From Saccharospirillum sp043196875 (lineage in GTDB: Bacteria; Pseudomonadota; Gammaproteobacteria; Pseudomonadales; Natronospirillaceae), in contig NZ_JBEBMX010000001.1 of assembly GCF_043196875.1 (NCBI RefSeq), forward strand, positions 496,001 to 560,000: a DNA stretch of 64,000 nt, written 5' to 3'. Below the pieces are notes generated by a model, which did no database searches, was not told the origin of the DNA, and worked only from the letters and a program-made list of their open reading frames with translations. The position numbers and the translations under genes were made by a program. How positions within the stretch are numbered: position 1 is the stretch's first letter; each line of letters starts with the position of its first letter. Below, piece by piece: positions 43,607 to 51,686 of this stretch.

Positions 43607-45022
43607 TCAAGCTCGATTGCCTGACGAGCGCTGACCGGAGCTGCGATTACCCGAGCTTCGGCCGCCAGAGCTTCGACCAGATGAACCGTTTCCGGAACCT
43701 GGACGACGGCGACCTTCGCCGCGTGATTGACCGTCACGGCCTTGACCATCACGACTCTGATTACTGCCGTTATTCGAGCGACCCGAGTGATTCGAACGTC
43801 CACCATTACTGTTACCGCGACCACCACCGTTGCCGCTGGCCGGACGACGCGCACGCGGTTTGTCGTCTGGGCGAGCATGGGGCACGTTCTGATCCGGCTC
43901 GAAGCCATCCAAGGTGGTGCGGGTAATGGTCTGCTTGGTCAGCCGCTCAATGGCGGCCAGCAGTTTGGCTTCGTCGGCGCTGACCAGGGAGTAGGCTTTG
44001 CCGGTGGCGCCAGCGCGGCCAGTACGACCGATGCGATGCACATAATCTTCCGGCACGTTGGGCAGATCGAAGTTCACCACCTGCGGCAACTGGTCGATAT
44101 CCAGACCGCGCGCAGCGATGTCGGTGGCGACCAGAATATTAATCTTGCCCGCCTTAAAGCCGGCCAATGCTTTGGTGCGCGCGCCCTGGCTTTTGTTGCC
44201 ATGAATGGCCGCCGAACGGATGCCATTCTTTTCCAGATGCTCGCTCAGGCGATTAGCGCCGTGTTTGGTCTTGGTGAACACCAGCGCCTGGTGCCATTTG
44301 CCGTCCTGAATCAATTGCGTCAGCAGCGCCGGTTTGCGCTTTTTGTCGACGGTGTACACCGTCTGGCTGACCGACTTCACCGTCGAGTTGCGCGGACTGA
44401 CGTCGATTTCCACCGGATCGTTGACCAGGCCTTTGGCCAGGTGGCGAATGTCATCCGAGAAAGTGGCCGAGAACAAGAGGTTCTGACGCTTGGCCGGCAG
44501 CACTTTCAAAATCTTCTTGATGTCGTGGATAAAGCCCATGTCGAGCATGCGGTCGGCTTCGTCCAGCACCAGTATTTCCAACTCGTTAAAGCGCACCGCG
44601 TTCTGGTTGTACAGATCGAGCAGGCGACCTGGCGTCGCGACTAAAACATCCACACCCTGACGCAGCGCTTTCATCTGCGGGTTGATGCTGACGCCGCCGA
44701 ACACCACAGCCGAACGCATCGGCAGGTATTTGCTGTAAGCGGTGACGTTCTCGGCAATCTGGGCGGCCAGTTCGCGCGTTGGCGTTAATATCAGTGCGCG
44801 GGCGCGGTTGCTGCCGGCGCGTTGCCCTTCACTCAGACGATGCAACAACGGCAGCGTAAAACCGGCCGTCTTGCCTGTGCCCGTCTGGGCGGCTGCCATC
44901 ACATCCCGGCCTTGGAGGACGGCGGGAATGGCTTGGGCTTGAATGGGGGAAGGTGTCTCGTAGCCTTGGTCGGCCACGGCTTTCAATAAGGGGGTGGCAA
45001 GGCCCAAAGGGGCAAAACTCAT
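43607..45022 (-). CDS. rhlE: DEAD-box ATP-dependent RNA helicase, RhlE-like
   Basis: 471 residues. All DEAD-box motifs are present: Q motif (GYETPSPIQAQAIP), AQTGTGKT, PTRELAAQI, LDEADRM, FSATF, TDIAARGLDID and HRIGRTGRAG. The last ~95 residues are a low-complexity Gly/Ser/Arg/Asn tail (SSGxRSSGxRSSG repeats), probably RNA-binding and disordered. RhlE-type helicases remodel rRNA precursors and help mRNA decay. The mRNA lacks a Shine-Dalgarno sequence before the ATG and instead has CACCTCCT there, which resembles the anti-Shine-Dalgarno end of 16S rRNA. Confidence 0.93.
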   Translation of the reverse strand: MSFAPLGLATPLLKAVADQGYETPSPIQAQAIPAVLQGRDVMAAAQTGTGKTAGFTLPLLHRLSEGQRAGSNRARALILTPTRELAAQIAENVTAYSKYLPMRSAVVFGGVSINPQMKALRQGVDVLVATPGRLLDLYNQNAVRFNELEILVLDEADRMLDMGFIHDIKKILKVLPAKRQNLLFSATFSDDIRHLAKGLVNDPVEIDVSPRNSTVKSVSQTVYTVDKKRKPALLTQLIQDGKWHQALVFTKTKHGANRLSEHLEKNGIRSAAIHGNKSQGARTKALAGFKAGKINILVATDIAARGLDIDQLPQVVNFDLPNVPEDYVHRIGRTGRAGATGKAYSLVSADEAKLLAAIERLTKQTITRTTLDGFEPDQNVPHARPDDKPRARRPASGNGGGRGNSNGGRSNHSGRSNNGSNQSRDGQGRDGQSRGEGRRRPGSGNGSSGRSSGGRSSGNRSSGQRSSGNRA

Positions 45023-45169
45023 CGTGAGGAGGTGTCTCTTGTGGAATCGGGCAAGTGAGAAAAAAGGGTCCGCTGGTCAGCGGGGGCGTGCACTTTACCC
45101 CAAGGCAGGTCGCGGTGCCATGGGCAAGGTGTAAAGCTCGTCACAAATTAGCCATTAGCTATCACTGAA

Positions 45170-45207
45170 TTAACATCAATATATTTCAGCTAACAACATT
45201 AGCTTGA
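45170..45207. promoter_or_regulatory. Operator-like motifs shared with the MarR/EamA intergenic region
   Basis: TTAACATCAATATATTTCAGC (45170-45190) and TAACAACATTAGCTTGAC (45190-45207) resemble the motifs TCAACATTAAAATATTTAGCG and GTTTAACATTAGCTTTAA found on the minus strand at 46244-46286. Both regions are much more AT-rich than their surroundings. Likely binding sites for the MarR protein encoded at 46321. Confidence 0.5.
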
Positions 45208-45263
45208 CTAAACTGCGCTCAAGGTCGCCACCCGACCATTACTCCACCACAGAGGGCGCCATC

Positions 45264-45350
45264 ATGACCCAACCGCAAAACACTCAGGCCAGGCCCGCCT
45301 TTTGGCAAACCTACGCCATCTTGCTTAAACACCCGCTCTTCCTGGGTTAA
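45264..45350 (+). pseudogene. 28-codon ORF, possible 5' remnant of a lost transporter gene
   Basis: ATG at 45264 with AGAGGG nine bases upstream begins an ORF of 28 codons, ending at TAA 45348-45350. The peptide MTQPQNTQARPAFWQTYAIL... reads like a cytoplasmic N-terminus leading into a first membrane helix that is cut off, as in MFS exporters. The stop lies inside the 3' end of the convergent DMT gene. Its upstream region carries operator-like motifs shared with the nearby MarR gene. It could be a true small peptide, but a truncated gene is the simpler reading. Confidence 0.4.
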
Positions 45351-46230
45351 ACCGGCCCAGACTCCATTTTGGCTGAAACTGCGCCGCCAGCATGGCCGCC
45401 AGCGCCAGCAGGAAACCCAGCCATTGCCAGGCCGACAGTGCCTGGCCCAAAACCCACCAGCCCAGCAAGGTGGCCACCACCGGCGACAGCAAACCGAGAA
45501 ACGACACCGCCGAGACCGGCAATTGATTGATGCCGCGAAACCACAACCAATAGGCCACAATCGAGCCGGGAATCGACAACCACAGATAACCGCCAATGGC
45601 GCGAGCGTCGAGCACCGGCGGCAAGCCTTCCACCAAGAGCGCCAAGGGCATCAACAAGAGCCCACCGGCGATCAATTGCCAGGCCGTAAAGGCCAGCATG
45701 CTGGACGGGCGGCCCCAATGCCGGGTTAAGACAACGCCCAGACCCATGCAGCCCATCGCCACCAGGCCGGCCATCAGCCCAAGCGGGTCCAGCCACAGCT
45801 CGCCTTTGAGCACCAGCAAGGCAACACCCACGACGCCGGCCAAACCCCAGCCCAAGCGCCACAGCCCCGGCTTTTCCGACAATATCAGCCAGGCCAGCAG
45901 CGCGACCCAGAGCGGTTGCACCGCGCCTAAGGTAGCCGCCACGCCACCGGGCAGGCGATAAGCCGCGACAAACAACAATGCGAAGAAAATGCCGATATTG
46001 AGCGCGCCGAGCACCGCAGAGCGCCACCACCAGGCACCTTGTGGCAGCCGTCGAACCAGCAGTAACAGCGCCAGACCCGCCGGCAACGAGCGCACCGCAC
46101 CCGCCAGAAAGGGCCGGTCCGGTGGCAGGAATTCGGTGGTGGTGAGGTAGGTTGTGCCCCAGATCATCGGTGCATAGGCAGTGTTCAGAGTAGTCAGCCA
46201 GATCGGGCTGCTGCTTTTGACGGCTGACAT
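45325..46230 (-). CDS. EamA/DMT-family transporter
   Basis: 301 residues with about ten membrane spans in two EamA repeats (APMIWGTTYLTTTEFLPPDRPFLAGAVRSLPAG in the first; LGVVLTRHWGRPSSMLAFTAWQLIAGG in the second). Members export metabolites such as amino acids or drugs. It is divergent from a MarR-type regulator at 46321 across a 90-base AT-rich region with operator-like motifs, a typical regulator-exporter pair. Substrate unknown. Confidence 0.9.
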   Translation of the reverse strand: MSAVKSSSPIWLTTLNTAYAPMIWGTTYLTTTEFLPPDRPFLAGAVRSLPAGLALLLLVRRLPQGAWWWRSAVLGALNIGIFFALLFVAAYRLPGGVAATLGAVQPLWVALLAWLILSEKPGLWRLGWGLAGVVGVALLVLKGELWLDPLGLMAGLVAMGCMGLGVVLTRHWGRPSSMLAFTAWQLIAGGLLLMPLALLVEGLPPVLDARAIGGYLWLSIPGSIVAYWLWFRGINQLPVSAVSFLGLLSPVVATLLGWWVLGQALSAWQWLGFLLALAAMLAAQFQPKWSLGRFNPGRAGV

Positions 46231-46243
46231 CGAATCACCTCAA

Positions 46244-46286
46244 CGCTAAATATTTTAATGTTGAGATATTAAAGCTAATGTTAAAC
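46244..46286. promoter_or_regulatory. MarR operator-like motifs between the exporter and regulator genes
   Basis: On the minus strand GTTTAACATTAGCTTTAA (46286-46269) and TCAACATTAAAATATTTAGCG (46264-46244). Both motifs recur, in another order, at 45170-45207. They lie between the divergent starts at 46230 and 46321, where they could control both genes. Confidence 0.5.
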
Positions 46287-46320
46287 TCGCGTCAAACAGT
46301 TCAACGTTAAAGGATTCATC

Positions 46321-46830
46321 ATGAAAGACGGTGTCGATTCCATTCTGGAGCAATGGCAGCGCGAGCGACCCGATGTAGATACCTCGCCCATGGGCGTGAT
46401 CGGCCGCTTGTCGCGCGCGGAACGTCGCCTGTCGAACCGTTTGCGCGAAGGCTTCGCCGAGCACGGCCTGCAAACCCACGAGTTCGATATTCTGGCGACG
46501 CTGCGTCGTTCCGGCGCGCCCTACCGTTTAACGGCGGGCCAGCTGACCCAGGCCGCCATGGTAACCTCCGGCGCCATCACTAACCGCATTGACCGACTGC
46601 TCGACAAAGGCTGGGTGAAACGCGAAACCGACCCCGACAATCGCCGCTCGGTGCGCATTACCCTCAGTAAAACCGGGCTGGAAAAAGTGGATGCAGTACT
46701 GGAGCAGCATGTCGTCCGCGAAGCTCAGTTGTTGGCCGGGCTCAGTGAGACGCAGCAATCCCAACTGGCGGAATTGCTGCGTACTCTCTTGGTCAGTCTG
46801 GGCGACCAACCGCTGGACGATCAGGACTGA
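46321..46830 (+). CDS. MarR-family transcriptional regulator
   Basis: 169 residues. The winged helix-turn-helix (about 45-130) includes HEFDILATLRRSGAPYRLTAGQLTQAAMVTSGAITNRIDRLLDKGWVKRETDPDNRRSVRITLSKTG, with the wing basic motif DPDNRRS. It presumably represses the divergent EamA exporter and itself, released by a small ligand. Its 3' end overlaps the thioesterase gene on the other strand by ten bases. Confidence 0.92.
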   Translation: MKDGVDSILEQWQRERPDVDTSPMGVIGRLSRAERRLSNRLREGFAEHGLQTHEFDILATLRRSGAPYRLTAGQLTQAAMVTSGAITNRIDRLLDKGWVKRETDPDNRRSVRITLSKTGLEKVDAVLEQHVVREAQLLAGLSETQQSQLAELLRTLLVSLGDQPLDDQD

Positions 46831-47237
46831 AAGGCGTCAATGACCTGCTGCGGAATCGGCTGTGACTTGATGCCGTCGGGGTTTTCTGGATCTTTGCCCA
46901 CCCAGACCCGGGTTTCGAAACCTTCCACCGCCAGGTCGCCGCCTTTCAGCAACCGATGATGGACATCGAAACTGGAACGACGGAATTCGGTCACGGTCGA
47001 TTCAATCACCACTTCCTCACCAAAATGCGACGGGATATAAAACTTCGAGCGAGTATCGACCATCGGAAAACCGACGATATTAAATTGCTTGAGCATCTCG
47101 AATTTATCGAAACCAGCGCGGGCAAATAACTTGCCGGTGCAGGCGTCGAAGTAGGCAAAATAACGCGGATAAAAAACGATACCGGCCGGGTCGCAATCGC
47201 CCCATTCGATGGTCTGGGTGTGAGTATTTTTCAGCAT
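46821..47237 (-). CDS. Acyl-CoA thioesterase, 4-hydroxybenzoyl-CoA thioesterase type
   Basis: 138 residues, a single hotdog domain. WGDCDPAGIVFYPRYF at residues 11-26 contains the catalytic Asp region of the 4-hydroxybenzoyl-CoA thioesterase branch. The ATG at 47235-47237 has AAGGA seven bases upstream. It is the last gene of the six-gene catabolic operon, 13 bases after the ligase gene. In this setting it would release the free aromatic acid (vanillate or 4-hydroxybenzoate type) from the aroyl-CoA made by the thiolase, and recycle CoA. That role is inferred from context. Confidence 0.85.
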   Translation of the reverse strand: MLKNTHTQTIEWGDCDPAGIVFYPRYFAYFDACTGKLFARAGFDKFEMLKQFNIVGFPMVDTRSKFYIPSHFGEEVVIESTVTEFRRSSFDVHHRLLKGGDLAVEGFETRVWVGKDPENPDGIKSQPIPQQVIDAFQS

Positions 47238-47250
47238 AAAGAGTCCTTGC

Positions 47251-49086
47251 TCAATCCAGCCGGATAACGGCATCGGTTGGGGTTTTGCTGTACAGATCGG
47301 TCACCAGCTCAGCGCGGTTTTCCAGCACAGCGCGCTGGTTGATCGATCCCTTGTCGGTAATTTCGTGGGCATCCAGCTTCGGTGGTTCAGCCAGCAACAC
47401 AGCGCGGCGCACGCAGTTGGAACTGCCGGTACTGGTATCGACCAGCTGCTGTAATAAGGCACGCACTCGTGAACGCACCGGCTCACTGTCGAGCACCTCA
47501 CTTAAGCTCGCCTCCTTGCCCAGGCCGGAGATCTGTCGGCATTGTTCGCGGTCCGGAAAAATCAGCACGCTGACGAAAGGCCGGTCCAAACCGGCAATCA
47601 CAACGTCCTGAACCAGCGGCGCGCCCTCGGCAATAATTTTGGCGCGCAGCGGCCCGACACTGACCCAGGTACCGGTATCGAGTTTGAAGTCTTCGGAGAT
47701 GCGACCGTCGAAACGCAAACCGCGTTGCGGGTTTTGCGGATCGATAAATTTGGCGGCGTCGCCTAAGCAATAAAAACCGTCTTCATCGAAACACTTGGCA
47801 GTCACTTCCGGTTGCCGCCAGTAGCCGGGCATCACATTCGGACCGCGCACCCGACACTCCAGCTTGTCATCGTTGGGCACCAACTTCACTTCGACGCCGT
47901 GCGCCGGCAAACCGATAACGCCGGACTGCGATTCCTCCAGAGAGGCAAACAATGCCGAGGGTGCAGTTTCGGTGGCGCCCAAGCCGGTCAACATTCCCAC
48001 CTTGGAGCCGATGGTTTCCACCGCCAGTTCGTCGAGCTTGTCCCAGACGTGTTGCGCCAGGCCGGCACCGGCAAAAAACATCAGTTTCAATTCGCTGAAG
48101 AAGAAACGACGCAGCGCTGCATCGGCTTCCAATTCCGCTGCCAGTAATTCAAAACCCTTAGGTACATTGAAATAAACCGTGGGCGCAATTTCACGTAAAT
48201 TCGCCAGGGTTTTCTCGATATGCCCCGGCACCGGTTTGCCATCATCGATATACAGCGAGCCACCGTTATAGAGCACGATGCCGACGTTATGATTACCACC
48301 GAAGGTGTGGTTCCAGGGCAACCAATCGACCAAAACCGGCGGTTCATCACGCATAAATTCCATCAGACTGACCAGCATTTCCTGGTTGGAACAGAGCATG
48401 CGATTGGTGTTAATTACGCCCTTAGGCATACCGGTTGAACCGGAGGTAAACAAAAACTTGGCGATGGTATCGGGCGTCACCTGAGCGTGTGCTTTATCGA
48501 CCGCTTCGGTGGCGGTGGTTGCCAATAATGACTCGAAACTTTGCATCTGCGTTTGCTGGCCGGGATCAATCGCCAGAGTCTCAACCGAAGGCGCAACTGC
48601 ATTAACAGCAGCGGCAAAATCGTCGCCCTGTTCCACCAGGATTAAACCCGGCGTCAGCAGGTCGATGATGTGACGCAACTTGCCATAATCGGTACTGATC
48701 AACGAATAGGCTGGCGAGATCGGCGCGTAGGGAATGCCGACGTACATGGCAGCCAGACCCAGCAATAAATGCTCGACGGAATTGCCGCTTAGAATCGCCA
48801 CCGGTTGCTCGCTCGACAACCCCCGATCGAGCAATGCCTGCGCTAAACGACGCACTGTTTCCAGAGTTTGACGGTAGCTGAACCGACGCCACTCACCGGC
48901 AGCGTCTCTTTGCGCGACAAACAAACGATCCGGCGCGATCTCGGCCCAATGGTCAAGTCGCTCCATCAGAGTATCGGGATAAGCGCCCAGTGGTTCGCGT
49001 ACCCGCAGCACCTGGCTGCCGTCCGGCTGGGATTGCAAATCGGCCGTGGTCCGACCGATGCGAACATCGCGAAATACGGAATTCAT
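47251..49086 (-). CDS. fcs: Feruloyl-CoA synthase-type acyl-CoA ligase
   Basis: 611 residues of the AMP-forming ANL family. The AMP-binding P-loop FTSGSTGMPKG (about residue 212), VDWLPWNHTFGG, the A5 motif TGLGATETAP, DEDGFYCLGDAAKF and the hinge region RISEDFKLDTGTWVSVGPLR match the feruloyl-CoA synthase subfamily rather than fatty-acyl or acetyl ligases. It activates a hydroxycinnamate such as ferulate or p-coumarate to the CoA ester. It lies downstream of the acyl-CoA dehydrogenase gene, separated by a copy of the GGGAGACG repeat. The exact substrate is not certain. Confidence 0.87.
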   Translation of the reverse strand: MNSVFRDVRIGRTTADLQSQPDGSQVLRVREPLGAYPDTLMERLDHWAEIAPDRLFVAQRDAAGEWRRFSYRQTLETVRRLAQALLDRGLSSEQPVAILSGNSVEHLLLGLAAMYVGIPYAPISPAYSLISTDYGKLRHIIDLLTPGLILVEQGDDFAAAVNAVAPSVETLAIDPGQQTQMQSFESLLATTATEAVDKAHAQVTPDTIAKFLFTSGSTGMPKGVINTNRMLCSNQEMLVSLMEFMRDEPPVLVDWLPWNHTFGGNHNVGIVLYNGGSLYIDDGKPVPGHIEKTLANLREIAPTVYFNVPKGFELLAAELEADAALRRFFFSELKLMFFAGAGLAQHVWDKLDELAVETIGSKVGMLTGLGATETAPSALFASLEESQSGVIGLPAHGVEVKLVPNDDKLECRVRGPNVMPGYWRQPEVTAKCFDEDGFYCLGDAAKFIDPQNPQRGLRFDGRISEDFKLDTGTWVSVGPLRAKIIAEGAPLVQDVVIAGLDRPFVSVLIFPDREQCRQISGLGKEASLSEVLDSEPVRSRVRALLQQLVDTSTGSSNCVRRAVLLAEPPKLDAHEITDKGSINQRAVLENRAELVTDLYSKTPTDAVIRLD

Positions 49087-49145
49087 GGTGTCACCTAAGA
49101 TTGTTTTTATTCGTGGTGTTTAATTTTTTTGCTTGTTGTTTTTCT

Positions 49146-49178
49146 AGCGTTCAACGTCTTCCGTCAAACGTCTCCCGG
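49146..49178. repeat. Dispersed GGGAGACG repeat, copy D (acyl-CoA dehydrogenase-fcs gap)
   Basis: Read on the minus strand directly after the dehydrogenase stop: CGGGAGACG, TTTGACGGAAGACG, TTGAACGCT. The order matches the GGGAGACGCTTGACGGGAGACG core of copies A and B with a few changes. It lies inside an operon, as copy A does. Confidence 0.6.
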
Positions 49179-49179
49179 T

Positions 49180-50862
49180 TCAACCAAACCGATAATCCAG
49201 TCCATCAGCAGCGCGCTCTGCACGACGCAGTTGCGCATCGATATCGACGACAAAATGCGACTGATAAAACGCCCAGACAGCCGCTAAGTTTTGCCCGTAC
49301 TGATTATCTTCAGCGCAGGCCAGGGCACGATTCAGTTGCCAGGCGCTGGCCAGAATTCCCACCGCTTCCAGCAACGCCACTGATCCGGCCAAGCGCCAAG
49401 TCGTGTCGCTGTTGTCAGCCAGAGCGCGCTGCACCAGCTGGCGAACAGCTTCGGTTTTTTCGAGCAAAGCCGGCGCCTGTTGATCCACTTGCTGCAACCA
49501 ATGGAACATAGTTTCGCCGCCATCGGCGATGACTTTGCGCAGCAGAAAATCCTGCGCCTGTATTGCTGTGGTGCCTTCGTAAATGGTCGACACCCGCAAG
49601 TCGCGATAGCACTGCGCCACCCCGGTTTCTTCGATAAAGCCCATGCCACCCAATACCTGGATGGCATCGCCCACCAAGCGGTTGGCGACTTCGGTTGAGT
49701 AGGCTTTAAACACCGGTGTCAGAAGTTCAACTTCACGTTGTGCCCAATCGCGTTCCGGATGATCTTTGCAGCGCGACTGATCGAGTCGTAACGCCAGATG
49801 ACTGGCCAAAAAACGCGATGCCAAAGTTTGCGCACGCTGGCGTAATAGCAGCCGACGCACGTCCGGATGTTCGATGATGGCGCAAGCCGATTCACCGCTT
49901 ACCGGATGCCGCCCCTGGCGACGTTCCTGCGCCCATTCCAAGGCGGTCTGATAAGCGCGTTCGGCTACTGCCACGCCTTGCAAACCCACCGATAAACGCG
50001 CTTCATTCATCATCACAAACATGATCGCCAGGCCTTTACCGGCCGTGCCGACCAACTGCGCCTGGGCACCCTCAAACGACAACGAGCAAGTCGGGCTGCC
50101 GTGCAAACCCAGCTTCTCTTCGATGCCGGTGCACAGAACATGATTGCTCTGGCCATCGTCTAAATGGCTGGGCACCGCAAAGAGTGAAATACCTTTGCTG
50201 CCGGCGGGCGCATCGGGCAGACGCGCCAACACCAGATGCAGAATTCGATCGCAAAAATCGTGGCTGCCAAAGGTGATAAATTGCTTGTTACCGCTGAGTC
50301 GATAACCGCCGTTGCCATCCGCTTCGGCACGGGTTTTTAATAAGCCCAAATCGGAGCCGGCGCCGGCTTCAGTCAGTGCCATGGTGGCAGTCATTTCACC
50401 GGCGGCGAGCGCCGGACCATAGCGTTCAATCAGCGCTTTATCGCCACTGGCTTCGAGCGCTTCCAGGGCGCCTTCGGTCAGCGGCTGGAACATGGAAAAC
50501 GCCAGGTTGGCGCCTTGCCAGAATTCAGTAACCGGCGTTGCCAACCAGCGCGGTAAGCCTTGCCCACCAATGGCTTCGGGTAACGCCAGCGCGGTCCAGC
50601 CGGCAGCGCGGAAATCCGCAAAGACTTCACGCCAGCCATCAGGCGTTGTTACCTGGTTTTGATCGAGCGTGCAGCCTTGCTGATCGCCACTGCGATACAG
50701 CGTCGCCAGACGATCTTCCGCAAAGCGCGCGGCTTCATCGAGGATGGCGAACAGCAGTTCGTCGTCGAGATCATCACCACCGAGTGTTGCCCGAAGCTCG
50801 TTGGGTAACAGCCGTTCGAAGATAAAACGGTAATCATCGATGGGCGCGCGATACTGAGCCAT
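49180..50862 (-). CDS. Acyl-CoA dehydrogenase, long (FadE-like C-terminal extension) type
   Basis: 560 residues. The FAD-binding ACAD core has ATMALTEAGAGSDLGLLKTRAE, SGNKQFITFGSHD, QVLGGMGFIEETGVAQCYRD and the catalytic Glu in TIYEGTTAIQAQD. About 130 extra C-terminal residues are typical of the larger ACAD subgroup often found in aromatic or terpenoid catabolism. It would desaturate an arylpropionyl-CoA (for example hydroferuloyl-CoA) or another intermediate. It is tightly packed after the SDR gene (6 bases). Confidence 0.9.
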   Translation of the reverse strand: MAQYRAPIDDYRFIFERLLPNELRATLGGDDLDDELLFAILDEAARFAEDRLATLYRSGDQQGCTLDQNQVTTPDGWREVFADFRAAGWTALALPEAIGGQGLPRWLATPVTEFWQGANLAFSMFQPLTEGALEALEASGDKALIERYGPALAAGEMTATMALTEAGAGSDLGLLKTRAEADGNGGYRLSGNKQFITFGSHDFCDRILHLVLARLPDAPAGSKGISLFAVPSHLDDGQSNHVLCTGIEEKLGLHGSPTCSLSFEGAQAQLVGTAGKGLAIMFVMMNEARLSVGLQGVAVAERAYQTALEWAQERRQGRHPVSGESACAIIEHPDVRRLLLRQRAQTLASRFLASHLALRLDQSRCKDHPERDWAQREVELLTPVFKAYSTEVANRLVGDAIQVLGGMGFIEETGVAQCYRDLRVSTIYEGTTAIQAQDFLLRKVIADGGETMFHWLQQVDQQAPALLEKTEAVRQLVQRALADNSDTTWRLAGSVALLEAVGILASAWQLNRALACAEDNQYGQNLAAVWAFYQSHFVVDIDAQLRRAERAADGLDYRFG

Positions 50863-50868
50863 AACCGC

Positions 50869-51636
50869 TTACCGTGGCGCCATGCGCAAAGCACCGTCGA
50901 GACGGATCACTTCGCCATTGAGCATAGGGTTATCGAAAATCTGCCCGACCAAGAGAGCGAATTCAGACGGCTCACCCAGACGCGCCGGAAAGGGCACCGA
51001 CTCACCCAATGACTGCTGCACTTCTTCGGGCAAAGCACCCATCATCGGCGTTTTAAATAAGCCCGGTGCTATGGTCATCACGCGGATGCCAAAGTTGGCC
51101 AGCTCACGCGCGATGGGCAAGGTCATCGAGACAATGCCGCCTTTGGACGCCGAGTAAGCAGCCTGACCAATCTGGCCATCGTAGGCGGCAACCGAGGCGG
51201 TATTAATGATGACGCCCTGCTCTAAATTCTCGTTCGGTGTGCTGTGCTGCATGGCCTCGGCGGCCAGGCGAATCATGTTAAAAGTACCGATCAGATTGAC
51301 CTGAATAGCGCGCGCAAAACGCTCCAGATCGTGCACGCCATCGCGACCTAAAACACGTGCAGCACCGGGAATACCGGCGCAGTTCACCAGGCCATTTAAG
51401 TCGCCCCAGCGTTCGCGCAAGGTGTCGATGGCGCGGCGCGCTTCGTCTTCACGGGTGATGTCCGTGGTCACAAAATAAGCCGACTCACCGATCTCAGTTG
51501 CCAGAGCTTCACCCGCTTCGCTGTTTAAATCGGCCAGCAGCACGCGCGCGCCGCGACCGACCAGATAACGCGCCACTGCTTCACCCAAACCGGAAGCGGC
51601 GCCGGTAACCAGAATATTGGCTGACTCTATTTGCAT
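50869..51636 (-). CDS. SDR-family 3-hydroxyacyl-CoA dehydrogenase (type II)
   Basis: 255 residues. A Rossmann fold with TGAASGLGEA (cofactor loop), LNGLVNCAGI, and the catalytic Ser/Tyr/Lys in NTASVAAYDGQ and YSASKGG. The Asp ending beta-2 (LLADLNSE) predicts NAD. It resembles the HSD17B10/type II 3-hydroxyacyl-CoA dehydrogenases that replace FadB-type enzymes in catabolic clusters. It would oxidise the 3-hydroxyacyl-CoA formed by the crotonase to the 3-ketoacyl-CoA. It sits between the thiolase and acyl-CoA dehydrogenase genes. Confidence 0.9.
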   Translation of the reverse strand: MQIESANILVTGAASGLGEAVARYLVGRGARVLLADLNSEAGEALATEIGESAYFVTTDITREDEARRAIDTLRERWGDLNGLVNCAGIPGAARVLGRDGVHDLERFARAIQVNLIGTFNMIRLAAEAMQHSTPNENLEQGVIINTASVAAYDGQIGQAAYSASKGGIVSMTLPIARELANFGIRVMTIAPGLFKTPMMGALPEEVQQSLGESVPFPARLGEPSEFALLVGQIFDNPMLNGEVIRLDGALRMAPR

Positions 51637-51686
51637 AACGACAATTCCATAACGGTCTGTTTAAGCGATGTTTTTAAACACTCTTT

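Noticed and set aside
45041..45058. Five-codon plus-strand mini-ORF with a strong AGGAGG site (GTG 45041)
   Set aside because: The AGGAGG is explained equally well as the complement of the odd rhlE leader; five codons cannot be supported as a gene.
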